Assembly: GCA_016290095.1 (NCBI GenBank)
Contig: JAEESU010000021.1
Coordinates: forward strand, 1-35,661
Source: Clostridia bacterium
Lineage (GTDB): Bacteria; Bacillota; Clostridia; TANB77; CAG-508
DNA length: 35,661 nucleotides
Reading direction: 5' to 3'
Numbering within the stretch: position 1 is the first letter of the stretch; each line of letters opens with the position of its first letter. Made by a program: the position numbers and the translations under genes. Positions 24,334 to 31,477 of the stretch are shown in pieces. The notes under the pieces are model-generated. The model had not been told where the DNA came from, did not search any database, and saw only the letters and a list, made by a program, of their open reading frames with translations.

Positions 24334-25061
24334 AGTTCATGGAATTCATGGCACTGGTGATGACGGTGGTTCTCGTAACTACGTTCACTGTCACACCCGC
24401 TCTTGCTCTTCCTCGAGAGCAAATCACTTTTGTCCTCATCGGAGGCGATGGCGATTCACCCGGAAACTTCAATAATCTCTTCAGTCAGACATCTATGGGT
24501 GACCATCTAGATGACCTGTGTACCACCAGATTCGTCGAATCCATTTCTGGAGACTACTCAAATAGCACTGCCCAACAGCAAGCAAGACTCGCCGAAAGGT
24601 ATCTGTCTAATGCTACAGGGTATCGTTTTCTGGCGGCTTACAGTCACGGTGGCCAATCTGCATATTTCGTTAATCTGGAAAATGTTAATGAAATCTTTCT
24701 TTTGGACGCTTGTGCAAAGATTCAAGGAATATGCAACAATCCTGACACATGTGGTGACGTCTGGTCTAAGTGGGTAATTTCAGCAGCCGCTTCTGGGGTT
24801 ACGGTACATATCTTTGCCACAGATGGTAAACGTGATATCTCCAGAGCTTCCGTAAATGCAGTCAACCTGATTTACAGATATTCCAATAGTGGATATCACA
24901 AAAAAGGCATTTCTATCATTAATGTTGGGAATGGTAATTATCAGGTTCTTGTAAACGGAATGAGTGCTGGAAATATTGAAGCAGTTTGCATCGGCGGAGA
25001 TCATGGACAAGCATGTATCAACTCAGCAAACTACGTATTCGACGCAATCCATCGATTCTGA
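24324..25061 (+). CDS. Secreted alpha/beta-hydrolase-like protein (cassette 1)
   Basis: A 245-residue exported protein. The signal peptide (basic MAKK, hydrophobic core, ALA before LPREQ at 29-30) is clear. The mature part has a Ser-nucleophile-like elbow AAYSHGGQSAY (Ser107), EIFLLDAC (Asp128, Cys130), VHIFATDGKRDIS (Asp167/Asp171) and CIGGDHG (His227) near the C-terminus, in the order and spacing of an alpha/beta-hydrolase triad. A His108/Cys130 dyad of caspase-like type was considered but is less likely. The region from residue 100 resembles the proteins at 30042 and 30909. AAAGGAGG precedes ATG. Codons are G+C-rich (CTC, GTC, GCC), unlike aspS and sortase next to it. No family name is recognised; an extracellular esterase-like role is inference. 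Confidence 0.85.
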   Translation: MAKKFMEFMALVMTVVLVTTFTVTPALALPREQITFVLIGGDGDSPGNFNNLFSQTSMGDHLDDLCTTRFVESISGDYSNSTAQQQARLAERYLSNATGYRFLAAYSHGGQSAYFVNLENVNEIFLLDACAKIQGICNNPDTCGDVWSKWVISAAASGVTVHIFATDGKRDISRASVNAVNLIYRYSNSGYHKKGISIINVGNGNYQVLVNGMSAGNIEAVCIGGDHGQACINSANYVFDAIHRF

Positions 25062-25067
25062 GGACAA

Positions 25068-25099
25068 GGCCCGCAGCAATGCGGGCCGTTTTATTTATT
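25068..25099 (+). terminator. Terminator of cassette 1
   Basis: GGCCCGCA and TGCGGGCC pair perfectly around GCAA, followed by GTTTTATTTATT, seven bases after the stop codon. Confidence 0.92.
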
Positions 25100-25141
25100 G
25101 ATTTTTTCTATTTATAGTTATAATATATATAGGTGAATTTT

Positions 25142-25255
25142 ATGGAAGAATCTTTTAATAAAAAATAACTATTTAAGATATTCATTTTATTATTTGTTCC
25201 AGTTGTCATTTTTAAACTAATACAAAATGTTAATTATAATATTTACTATAAATAA
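25142..25255 (+). pseudogene. Decayed small membrane-protein ORF before the sortase gene
   Basis: From an ATG with AGGTGA upstream, the frame reads MEESFNKK, meets TAA (25166-25168), and continues in the same frame for 28 codons as LFKIFILLFVPVVIFKLIQ and so on to a second TAA at 25253-25255. The continuation is a clear membrane anchor following a basic N-terminus, like the start of the sortase gene that follows. It looks like the remnant of a truncated sortase-like or anchor gene broken by a nonsense change. A short real peptide starting downstream is less likely. Confidence 0.45.
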
Positions 25256-25303
25256 CAACTAGACATCTGTTTAAAAAAAATTTATAATTATTATGGTGAT
25301 ATA

Positions 25304-26119
25304 ATGAAAGAAAAAAAAGAAAATGGAAAATTAAAATTATTTATTTTAATATTTAGAATAATATCTCTTATAATTATTGCTATATGTGTTTATATTTTAT
25401 ACTTGTGGCATTTAGATAATTCTCAAAATAAATCTATACAAGAAAATCTTGAAAATAAATATATTAAAGTTACTATAAACCATGAACAAAATAGTGATGA
25501 GTTTTCCCCAATTTATACAGAATCTGTTGATGAAAATGGATTAAGCTTAGAGCAATTTCAAGTTGATTTTGATGCTCTTATAGAACAAAATTCGGATACA
25601 GTAGCTTGGGTAAGAGTACCTGATACTAATATTAGTTATCCTATTGTACAATCTAGTGATAATAGTTTTTATTTAAACAAAAATTTCGATAAACAAAAAA
25701 ATGGAGCTGGTTGGATTTTTGCAGATTATAGAAATAATTTTGAAAAACTTGATAAAAACACAATTATCTATGGGCATAATCGAAGAAATGGCACTATGTT
25801 CAGTAATCTAAGATATTATTTAGATGAAGAGTTTTGTGCTGATATTAATCATAAATTTATTAACTTTAATACGAAAAATAGTGCATATTTAGCAGAAATT
25901 TTTTCTGTTTATAAAATATCTTCAAATAATGTGGATTTACCAAATAATTTTACAACAATTACTCAGCTAGAAGATAAACTAAATGAATGGAAATCAAATA
26001 GTATATATGATTTCCAAACTGATGTAACTACTAGTGATAATTTATTATCTTTATATACATGTGACAATAATACTACATACAGAATACTAATTCATGCAAA
26101 ACTAATTCCTTTAGATTAA
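25304..26119 (+). CDS. srtB: Class B sortase
   Basis: A 271-residue membrane-anchored transpeptidase that attaches surface proteins to the cell wall. One N-terminal anchor (about residues 11-35) precedes a sortase fold with AWVRVPDTNISYPIVQ (101-116), catalytic His158 in IIYGHN, Cys253 in LLSLYTC and Arg260 in TTYRILIHA. The order and the helix-rich insertion between His and Cys fit class B. GGTGATATA precedes ATG. It lies directly before the cysteine-repeat surface protein, but that protein shows no sorting signal I can recognise, so its substrate may be encoded elsewhere. It ends with the terminator at 26132-26163 and is monocistronic. Confidence 0.92.
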   Translation: MKEKKENGKLKLFILIFRIISLIIIAICVYILYLWHLDNSQNKSIQENLENKYIKVTINHEQNSDEFSPIYTESVDENGLSLEQFQVDFDALIEQNSDTVAWVRVPDTNISYPIVQSSDNSFYLNKNFDKQKNGAGWIFADYRNNFEKLDKNTIIYGHNRRNGTMFSNLRYYLDEEFCADINHKFINFNTKNSAYLAEIFSVYKISSNNVDLPNNFTTITQLEDKLNEWKSNSIYDFQTDVTTSDNLLSLYTCDNNTTYRILIHAKLIPLD

Positions 26120-26131
26120 TATACTTTGTAG

Positions 26132-26163
26132 AAAATAATCCTTATATAAGGATTATTTTTTTG
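26132..26163 (+). terminator. Terminator of the sortase gene
   Basis: AAATAATCCTTA and TAAGGATTATTT form an almost perfect palindromic stem followed by a T-run, 13 bases after the stop codon. Confidence 0.85.
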
Positions 26164-26181
26164 TTCATATATTAAATTATG

Positions 26182-26211
26182 TTGATTTATTATGTAAATT
26201 TGTGGTATAAT
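26182..26211 (+). promoter_or_regulatory. Promoter of the cysteine-repeat surface protein
   Basis: TTGATT (26182-26187), 18 bases, TATAAT (26206-26211), about 50 bases before ATG. Confidence 0.75.
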
Positions 26212-26261
26212 ATAAGTGATGGCACAAATTTTCTACTGTATTATTATAGGAGGAAATAGTT

Positions 26262-28094
26262 ATGAAAAAAATCGTATATAAACAATTGTTTATATTCATC
26301 TTTATGTTAGGATTTATTATCCTATCAACTCATGAAGTTCAAGCCAAAATTACAATTAAATCTATTACTTATGACACAAAAACAGTATGTTCTCATTCAT
26401 GGGTTAAAACAAGAGTTACAAAAAACCCTACATGTACTTCAACTGGAACAGCATTATACACATGTTCTAGATGTAGAAAAACAAAAACACAATCTTTACC
26501 AAGTTTAGGTCATAATTATCAAACAAAATCTTCTACTGCCTCAACTTGCACAACATATGGATACAGACTATTACGTTGTTCTAGATGTGGTTCTCAAAAA
26601 ACAGAATCTTTATCTTTAAAAAATCACAACTACACTGCTCAAAAAGCAGAATCTAAATATCTTAAATCTATAGCAACTTGCAACTCTCCAGCTGTATATT
26701 ATAAGAGTTGTACTATGTGTGGTAAAAAAGGCAGTTCAACTTTTACTTATGGTCAAAAGCTATCACATGTCTACAAAATATCTCAATCCCAAATTATAGC
26801 GCAAGCAACCTGTCATTCTAAAGGTTGCCGATTAAATACATGTATATTATGTGGTAAAAAAGTATCAGAAGAAATCGCTATGCTTTCACATAAATATACT
26901 CGAACTGCTAAAAACGAATATTTGAAGTCTATTGCAACATGTTCTTCTCCTGCTATTTACTATACAAGTTGTAGTTTATGTGGTAAAAAGGGTACTTCAA
27001 CTTTTACTTATGGTGATGCATTAGGTCATAATTATCAAACAAAATCTTCAAGAAATTCAACTTGCACACAAAATGGATATAAAATAATAGTATGTTCAAA
27101 TTGTGGTTTGATAAAAAGTGAAGCTTTACCATTAAGTGAACATGCGTATTCTCAAAAAGTAGATCCTATATACTTAGTGTCTGAAGCAAGCTGTACCTCT
27201 CCAGCCATATATTATGAAAGCTGTACTATGTGTGGTGAAATAGGAGATTCAACTTTCACTTATGGAGATACAATTGAGCATAATTATATAGATGAAACCA
27301 AGATTTCAGCAACATTAACTAAAGATGGAAGGGTTATAAGAACCTGTTTAAACTGTGGAGACACGATAGTAGAAACTCTTAATTCTTTTGCAAATTATTT
27401 AAAAAGTAAAAATATTCCTATAAACATATCTGGTGGTTATAGTACTTCAAGTGCATTTAATTCATATTCTAATGGTTTTTATATTGCATTTAGTAATGGT
27501 GGAGCTAGTTTAAAGGATGCAGGAAGTCTTACTTCAAGAAGAGGTAATTTAATTCTCGTTGATGCAATTCCATATGTAGGAAACCTTTCAGCATCTGAAA
27601 CAAGTAAATATTATTCTGATGTTCCGCCTAATCAAACTGCTGAAAATAATGGTAAAGTAAGAACTGCAAGCCAAGCTGCTAGTTCTACACAATACCTTTT
27701 AACAGAAGTTGGTAGCAAAAAAGATTATATAATGGTAGCAACTACAGATACTAGTCAATCTACAATAAGTATTACTGGCCAATTCTTCCAACAAAGTATA
27801 GAATATTTTGCATCAGGCGAAGGTTCAATACAAGATGTAGGAAGTAATCTAGTAAGCATAGAAGTAACAGGATCATCTATTATTCCAGGTAACGCAAACG
27901 CAACAAGTACATTCTATACTGTTACTTATGATAACGGACATCAGCTTCTATTAGAAATTGTTTCTTTAGATGGAGTTCGACATGATCAAATGAGAGGATC
28001 ATTAGGCGTTAATGGTGAAAACAATTATTCTGGATTTATTGAGGATAGAATAGAATCATTTGGTGACTTTAATAATTCTAATGAACCGTCTTAA
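26262..28094 (+). CDS. Secreted protein with eight Cys-pair repeats and a unique C-terminal domain
   Basis: A 610-residue exported protein. Signal peptide residues 1-28 end VQA before KITIK. Residues 45-372 hold about eight repeats in which a TC...GY/YY...C..CG unit (four cysteines) ends in H-N/K/A-Y. Short units (about 45-85, 86-121, 169-209, 256-293) alternate with longer ones ending STFTYG (122-168, 210-255, 294-339). Such Cys-pair repeats occur in surface proteins of gut Bacillota and look like zinc-ribbon or disulfide modules. Residues 380-610 form a separate Ser/Gly/Asn-rich beta-type domain that I do not recognise. No LPxTG-like signal or membrane anchor follows. AGGAGG lies nine bases before ATG. 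Its position behind the class B sortase suggests a surface role. Confidence 0.9.
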   Translation: MKKIVYKQLFIFIFMLGFIILSTHEVQAKITIKSITYDTKTVCSHSWVKTRVTKNPTCTSTGTALYTCSRCRKTKTQSLPSLGHNYQTKSSTASTCTTYGYRLLRCSRCGSQKTESLSLKNHNYTAQKAESKYLKSIATCNSPAVYYKSCTMCGKKGSSTFTYGQKLSHVYKISQSQIIAQATCHSKGCRLNTCILCGKKVSEEIAMLSHKYTRTAKNEYLKSIATCSSPAIYYTSCSLCGKKGTSTFTYGDALGHNYQTKSSRNSTCTQNGYKIIVCSNCGLIKSEALPLSEHAYSQKVDPIYLVSEASCTSPAIYYESCTMCGEIGDSTFTYGDTIEHNYIDETKISATLTKDGRVIRTCLNCGDTIVETLNSFANYLKSKNIPINISGGYSTSSAFNSYSNGFYIAFSNGGASLKDAGSLTSRRGNLILVDAIPYVGNLSASETSKYYSDVPPNQTAENNGKVRTASQAASSTQYLLTEVGSKKDYIMVATTDTSQSTISITGQFFQQSIEYFASGEGSIQDVGSNLVSIEVTGSSIIPGNANATSTFYTVTYDNGHQLLLEIVSLDGVRHDQMRGSLGVNGENNYSGFIEDRIESFGDFNNSNEPS

Positions 28095-28100
28095 ATAACA

Positions 28101-28132
28101 AAACAACCCGCAAACATGCGGGTTTGTTTTTA
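28101..28132. terminator. Bidirectional terminator
   Basis: AACCCGC (28105-28111) and GCGGGTT (28118-28124) pair, extended by AAACA/TGTTT, with T-runs both ways. It separates the surface-protein gene from the convergent ligase gene. Confidence 0.88.
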
Positions 28133-29842
28133 TTCTTTAGTTATTCTTTTGATTTCTTCATGTCTTTTAATCTTTGCTGTAGTCGTTTTTATAAATTCTT
28201 CTTTGGTTAATATTAGGTTTTTAATATATTTATATATTGGTAATGACTGATTTATTTCTTTTATTTTTTCCCAAACCATTTTCTCTATTTCCTGTTCATC
28301 TACATTTGGATAATTTTCTTTAACATATTCTTCATCATATTGAACTTTAACAGATAATAATAAATCATCATCTTTTGGAAGACCAAATACCATACAATCT
28401 TTTACAATATCTAGTTTATTTATTAAGAATTCTAATTCTTCTGGATAAATATTTTTACCATTTTTTAGAACTATTACATTCTTTTTTCTTCCTGTTATAA
28501 ATACAAATCCATCTTTATCAATATAAGCTAAATCTCCTGTGTAAAGCCATCCATCTTTTAATGTATTTGATGTTGAAATATCATCTTCATAATATCCCAT
28601 CATTACATTTGGCCCTTTTGCAATTAACTCTCCTATACCCTCTTCATTTTTGTCAATTATCTTTACTTCAACACTCGGCATTGGAAAACCTATTGATCCA
28701 TAATTTCTATATTTGTAATTCTCTGCAATAAGAACTGGAGATGCTTCTGTTAATCCATATCCTTGAACTGTTAAAATTCCAAGTTCATTAAATCCTTTTT
28801 CAACTTCTTTATCTAGCGCTGCTGCACCACTTATTACAAAACGAAGTCCACCTAATTGATCAATTATTGATTTATAAACTTTTCTTCTTACATCAATATG
28901 AAGTTTTAACAAAAAATTTGTAAATACTTTTGCAACTTTTACAATTTTTGTTTTTCCTTGTCTTTCTATTTCTTGATTTAATTTCTTATAAATATTTTCA
29001 ATTAGTAATGGTACACCAACAAAAAATGTTACACCATACTCTTTTAAGTTTTGAGCTATATATCTTAAACCATCAGGAAATGCCGTTGCTAAACCGGAAC
29101 TAAGCATTATTAATTGACCAGTAGATCCAAATGTGTGATGTAGTGGCAAAAATGCTAAATTCACATCTGTTTCTCTAAAATCTTCTACTAATTGCATATC
29201 ACTAATATTTCTTGCTAAATTATATTGTGAAAGCATTACAACTTTTGATTCTGCAGTTGTTCCTGATGTAAAAACAAGCTCAGCAAGTTCTTTATCTTTT
29301 ATTTCAGCATTCAAATACCTCTGATTTCCACTTTCAAATATCTTTTTACCGTTTTCTTTAATTTTCAATAACTCTTTGAATTCTTCTGAAGAATCCATAG
29401 AAATATATTCTCTTAAATTTGTTTTCCCATTTGCTCTTATTTCTTTTAATTGTTCTTCATATTTTGTATCGAAAATAATTGCATCTGCTTTACTTCTTAT
29501 TAATGATTTTTCAAATTCATCAAATTTTAAATCCTTGTCTAATGGAACTGCTACTATTCCTCCTAGAAGTAATGCTATAAAACTTAGCACCCACTCATAT
29601 CTATTCTTAGAAATAATAGCAACTCTTTTTCCTTGTAATCCTAAATTAAACAAACCTGTTCCCAGATAATTTACTTCATCTAAAAACTCTTTATAAGTAA
29701 TGTCTTGATATGTTACTTCTTCTCCATTTTTATGTTTTAATTTAAAAGCAACATTATTAGGATATTGATTTACGGAATAATAAATAACCTCTCTAATGTT
29801 ATCAAATGTAGGATATTCAAAAAAAGTCTCATCTTTTTTCAT
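28130..29842 (-). CDS. AMP-forming acyl-CoA synthetase-like protein
   Basis: A member of the ANL (AMP-binding) superfamily, most like long-chain fatty acid CoA ligases; 570 residues from the start I choose. Seen: the P-loop FTSGTTAESKVVMLSQYNL, LPLHHTFGSTGQL, GYGLTEASPVL, WLYTGDLAYIDKDGFVFITG and a hinge with GRKKNVIVLKNGKNIYPEEL. The P-loop has Ala where Gly is usual (TTA for TTG), which occurs in some members. The start must be ATG 29842, with GAGGTGA eight bases upstream: the in-frame ATG at 29878 lies inside the -10 box of the promoter at 29877-29905. It would activate fatty acids for lipid synthesis; no acyl-carrier gene is nearby. It is monocistronic. Confidence 0.9.
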   Translation of the reverse strand: MKKDETFFEYPTFDNIREVIYYSVNQYPNNVAFKLKHKNGEEVTYQDITYKEFLDEVNYLGTGLFNLGLQGKRVAIISKNRYEWVLSFIALLLGGIVAVPLDKDLKFDEFEKSLIRSKADAIIFDTKYEEQLKEIRANGKTNLREYISMDSSEEFKELLKIKENGKKIFESGNQRYLNAEIKDKELAELVFTSGTTAESKVVMLSQYNLARNISDMQLVEDFRETDVNLAFLPLHHTFGSTGQLIMLSSGLATAFPDGLRYIAQNLKEYGVTFFVGVPLLIENIYKKLNQEIERQGKTKIVKVAKVFTNFLLKLHIDVRRKVYKSIIDQLGGLRFVISGAAALDKEVEKGFNELGILTVQGYGLTEASPVLIAENYKYRNYGSIGFPMPSVEVKIIDKNEEGIGELIAKGPNVMMGYYEDDISTSNTLKDGWLYTGDLAYIDKDGFVFITGRKKNVIVLKNGKNIYPEELEFLINKLDIVKDCMVFGLPKDDDLLLSVKVQYDEEYVKENYPNVDEQEIEKMVWEKIKEINQSLPIYKYIKNLILTKEEFIKTTTAKIKRHEEIKRITKE

Positions 29843-29876
29843 GTTTTTAGTCACCTCATATCTAGTTTTCAAAAAC

Positions 29877-29905
29877 ATTTTACAACACTTTCATTTTAAA
29901 GTCAA
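29877..29905 (-). promoter_or_regulatory. Promoter of the acyl-CoA synthetase-like gene
   Basis: TTGACT (29900-29905) and TAAAAT (29877-29882) on the minus strand are 17 bases apart. Because the -10 box overlaps the upstream in-frame ATG, it decides for the start at 29842. Confidence 0.85.
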
Positions 29906-29949
29906 TGTTAAGCAAGAAGCAAAAAGCATGTCACGCCATACTTAAAAAC

Positions 29950-29978
29950 TTGAAAATAAAACAAAAATCTGGTATAAT
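29950..29978 (+). promoter_or_regulatory. Promoter of secreted-protein cassette 2
   Basis: TTGAAA (29950-29955), 17 bases, TATAAT (29973-29978), followed by TATA as in cassettes 1 and 3. Confidence 0.9.
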
Positions 29979-29986
29979 TATATGTT

Positions 29987-30057
29987 AAGGGAAGAGTTTC
30001 CCTTGTTGTTTTCGCCAACCAATACATAAGGAGGTAACATTATGAATATGGCGAAAA
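29987..30057 (+). promoter_or_regulatory. Structured leader of cassette 2
   Basis: The 5' hairpin is AAGGGAA-GAGT-TTCCCTT (29987-30004). TTTTCGCCA (30009-30017) is the complement of TGGCGAAAA (30049-30057), here seven bases inside the coding region. AAGGAGG (30028-30034) lies between. The CGCCAACCAAT stretch is identical to that of cassette 1. Confidence 0.72.
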
Positions 30058-30680
30058 ACGTAGCTAAGAGATTTGTATCTCTGCTTCTGGTGCTTTGCAC
30101 CCTCATGCTCTGCACCTCGTACGCGTTTGCTGAACAGTCTAAAACTGAAAATTCAGCGCACTTCCTCAATGTCTCAATTTATGGTCTCAATTACTCTAAG
30201 CGCGCATATGCTTACAAATTTATTAGCAGACATGCGCCCGATACAATCTTTGATTCTGAGAATATTTATGGACTGGAATGTACTGAAAACTGGATTATGC
30301 TGTTTAACTCCGAACCTGGAGACTCATTTGTTTCAGATGAAACTCCTGATGTATTCTTCTCTGTTGACTCATGTGTTGGACCATATACAATGTCCGAAAG
30401 TACATGGGCTGCTTATCTTTTAAAACTCGCATCAAAAGGTTGTGCCGTATACGTAGTCTACTCTGACGAAGATACAGTGGCTGCAAAAATGAACCGAAAA
30501 GCCGCAATCAAGTTAGAAGAATATGCAGAAATGAATGAGAACGTAAAAAAAGACCACAATATTTATCGAGTTGAAGGCGATGGTACTGTAGGTTCTATTA
30601 CTATCTTCCATTTAACTTCAGAAGAAGAATGCTACAAAAAGTCTCTGTCACAAGCTGTAAGTCTCCTCTGGGCTAAGTAA
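30042..30680 (+). CDS. Secreted paralog of cassette family (cassette 2)
   Basis: A 212-residue exported protein with a signal peptide ending AFA before EQS (residue 30). From residue 82 it parallels the protein at 30909: ENWIMLFNSEPGDSF (Ser90 at the nucleophile position of the protein at 24324), VFFSVDSC (Cys111), TWAAYLLKLASKG, VYVVYSDEDTV (Asp142/Asp144), KMNRKAAIKLEEYAE and ITIFHLTSEEE (His190). A residual Ser-Asp-His set is thus possible, but the elbow is altered (NSEPG). AAGGAGG lies seven bases before the first ATG; a second ATG six bases later is less well placed. Codons are G+C-rich compared with the ligase gene. Function is unknown; an extracellular binding or enzymatic role is inferred from export only. 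Confidence 0.85.
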   Translation: MNMAKNVAKRFVSLLLVLCTLMLCTSYAFAEQSKTENSAHFLNVSIYGLNYSKRAYAYKFISRHAPDTIFDSENIYGLECTENWIMLFNSEPGDSFVSDETPDVFFSVDSCVGPYTMSESTWAAYLLKLASKGCAVYVVYSDEDTVAAKMNRKAAIKLEEYAEMNENVKKDHNIYRVEGDGTVGSITIFHLTSEEECYKKSLSQAVSLLWAK

Positions 30681-30687
30681 ACGCAAC

Positions 30688-30730
30688 ATGTGCGCTCATC
30701 AAACTGGTGAGCGCACATTTATTTATTACT
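30688..30730 (+). terminator. Terminator of cassette 2
   Basis: ATGTGCGCTCA and TGAGCGCACAT form a perfect 11-pair stem with a nine-base loop, followed by TTATTTATT. Confidence 0.92.
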
Positions 30731-30816
30731 AATATTATTCTTCTTAAACTATATTTTTTTCTTCAATTCAACTTAATACGCTTATACCCTCCATAGTATA
30801 TCATTTTCCTCAAAAC

Positions 30817-30845
30817 TTGAAAAAATGCCATATTTTTGATATAAT
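30817..30845 (+). promoter_or_regulatory. Promoter of secreted-protein cassette 3
   Basis: TTGAAA (30817-30822), 17 bases, TATAAT (30840-30845), followed by TATA. Hexamers and spacing are identical to cassettes 1 and 2. Confidence 0.9.
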
Positions 30846-30853
30846 TATAATCT

Positions 30854-30923
30854 AAGGAATGTTTTTCCTTGTTGCTTTCGCCAATAAAATGCAAAAGGAG
30901 GCATCACAATGAAAAAGGCGAAA
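30854..30923 (+). promoter_or_regulatory. Structured leader of cassette 3
   Basis: The 5' hairpin is AAGGAA-TGTTT-TTCCTT (30854-30870). TTTCGCC (30876-30882) is complementary to GGCGAAA (30917-30923), shorter by two pairs than in cassettes 1 and 2. AAAAGGAGG lies between them. The hairpin keeps its pairing while its sequence differs from the other two copies. Confidence 0.65.
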
Positions 30924-31418
30924 AATTTTTCTTGGAGATTGGTATCTCTGATCATGGTGCTGAACATACTCCTGCTTGGTGCTACTCCCGCGTTTGCTGA
31001 AGAAGTTAATGATTCCTTCAAAAAAGGCATGGAAAACTGGTTGGTCATTTGTAATTGCGGACCAGGGACTGAATTATCTTTAGAAACAGAGCCTGAACTA
31101 TACTGCTTTATTGATGCATGTTTAGGTCCTGCCGATACATCTGGTCATTCATGGGCTGAGCAACTTGTAAGCCTAGCAGCTACTGGCAAGCCTGTGTATG
31201 TTTTTTATTCAGATGCCGACACAGTTCCTGCAAAGCTGAATCGAATAGCAGCTATTTGGCTAGAAAAAATGGCCGAAGACTCATCCGATATTACAAAATC
31301 CCTCAATGTTTACTTTGTTATTATTGATGGGAAAATTGGAACAATTAATCTTTTCCACCTGCCTTCTCAGGAAGAAGCTCTTCAAAAAGCTGCTGAGGAA
31401 CTTGCAAACATTCTGTAA
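30909..31418 (+). CDS. Secreted paralog of cassette family, short form (cassette 3)
   Basis: A 169-residue exported protein. The signal peptide ends AFA before EEV (residue 30), so the mature part is only about 139 residues and begins near the family's first shared strand. It reads ENWLVICNCGPGTEL (Cys50 at the nucleophile position), YCFIDACLGP (Asp69, Cys71), SWAEQLVSLAATGKPVYVFY, SDADTVPAKLNRIAA (Asp102/Asp104) and INLFHLPSQEE (His150). It is clearly a paralog of the 30042 product and probably arose by tandem duplication, with loss of most N-terminal residues between signal and core. AAAGGAGG precedes ATG by about seven bases. An unpaired alpha/beta-hydrolase half-fold could not work alone, so partner binding or a different fold is possible. 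Confidence 0.85.
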   Translation: MKKAKNFSWRLVSLIMVLNILLLGATPAFAEEVNDSFKKGMENWLVICNCGPGTELSLETEPELYCFIDACLGPADTSGHSWAEQLVSLAATGKPVYVFYSDADTVPAKLNRIAAIWLEKMAEDSSDITKSLNVYFVIIDGKIGTINLFHLPSQEEALQKAAEELANIL

Positions 31419-31438
31419 GCTATTCTGCAAACGCAAAA

Positions 31439-31470
31439 GCGCTCACCGTAATACGTGAGCGCCTTTTTAT
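31439..31470 (+). terminator. Terminator of cassette 3
   Basis: GCGCTCAC and GTGAGCGC pair around an eight-base loop, followed by CTTTTTATTTT. It may also help end rpoC transcription, although the T-run on that side is short. Confidence 0.88.
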
Positions 31471-31477
31471 TTTAAAC

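Noticed and set aside
24278-24475. Frame starting in the cassette 1 leader
   Set aside because: It overlaps the leader hairpin and the supported gene in another frame and lacks its own ribosome-binding site.
24630-24725. Caspase-like His-Cys dyad (SHGG then DAC) in the 24324 product
   Set aside because: The Ser107-Asp167-His227 order and spacing and the SHGG elbow fit an alpha/beta-hydrolase better, and both smaller paralogs lack the His.
30073-30423. Second frame within the cassette 2 gene
   Set aside because: No start signal; the overlapping frame has a clear signal peptide and paralog.
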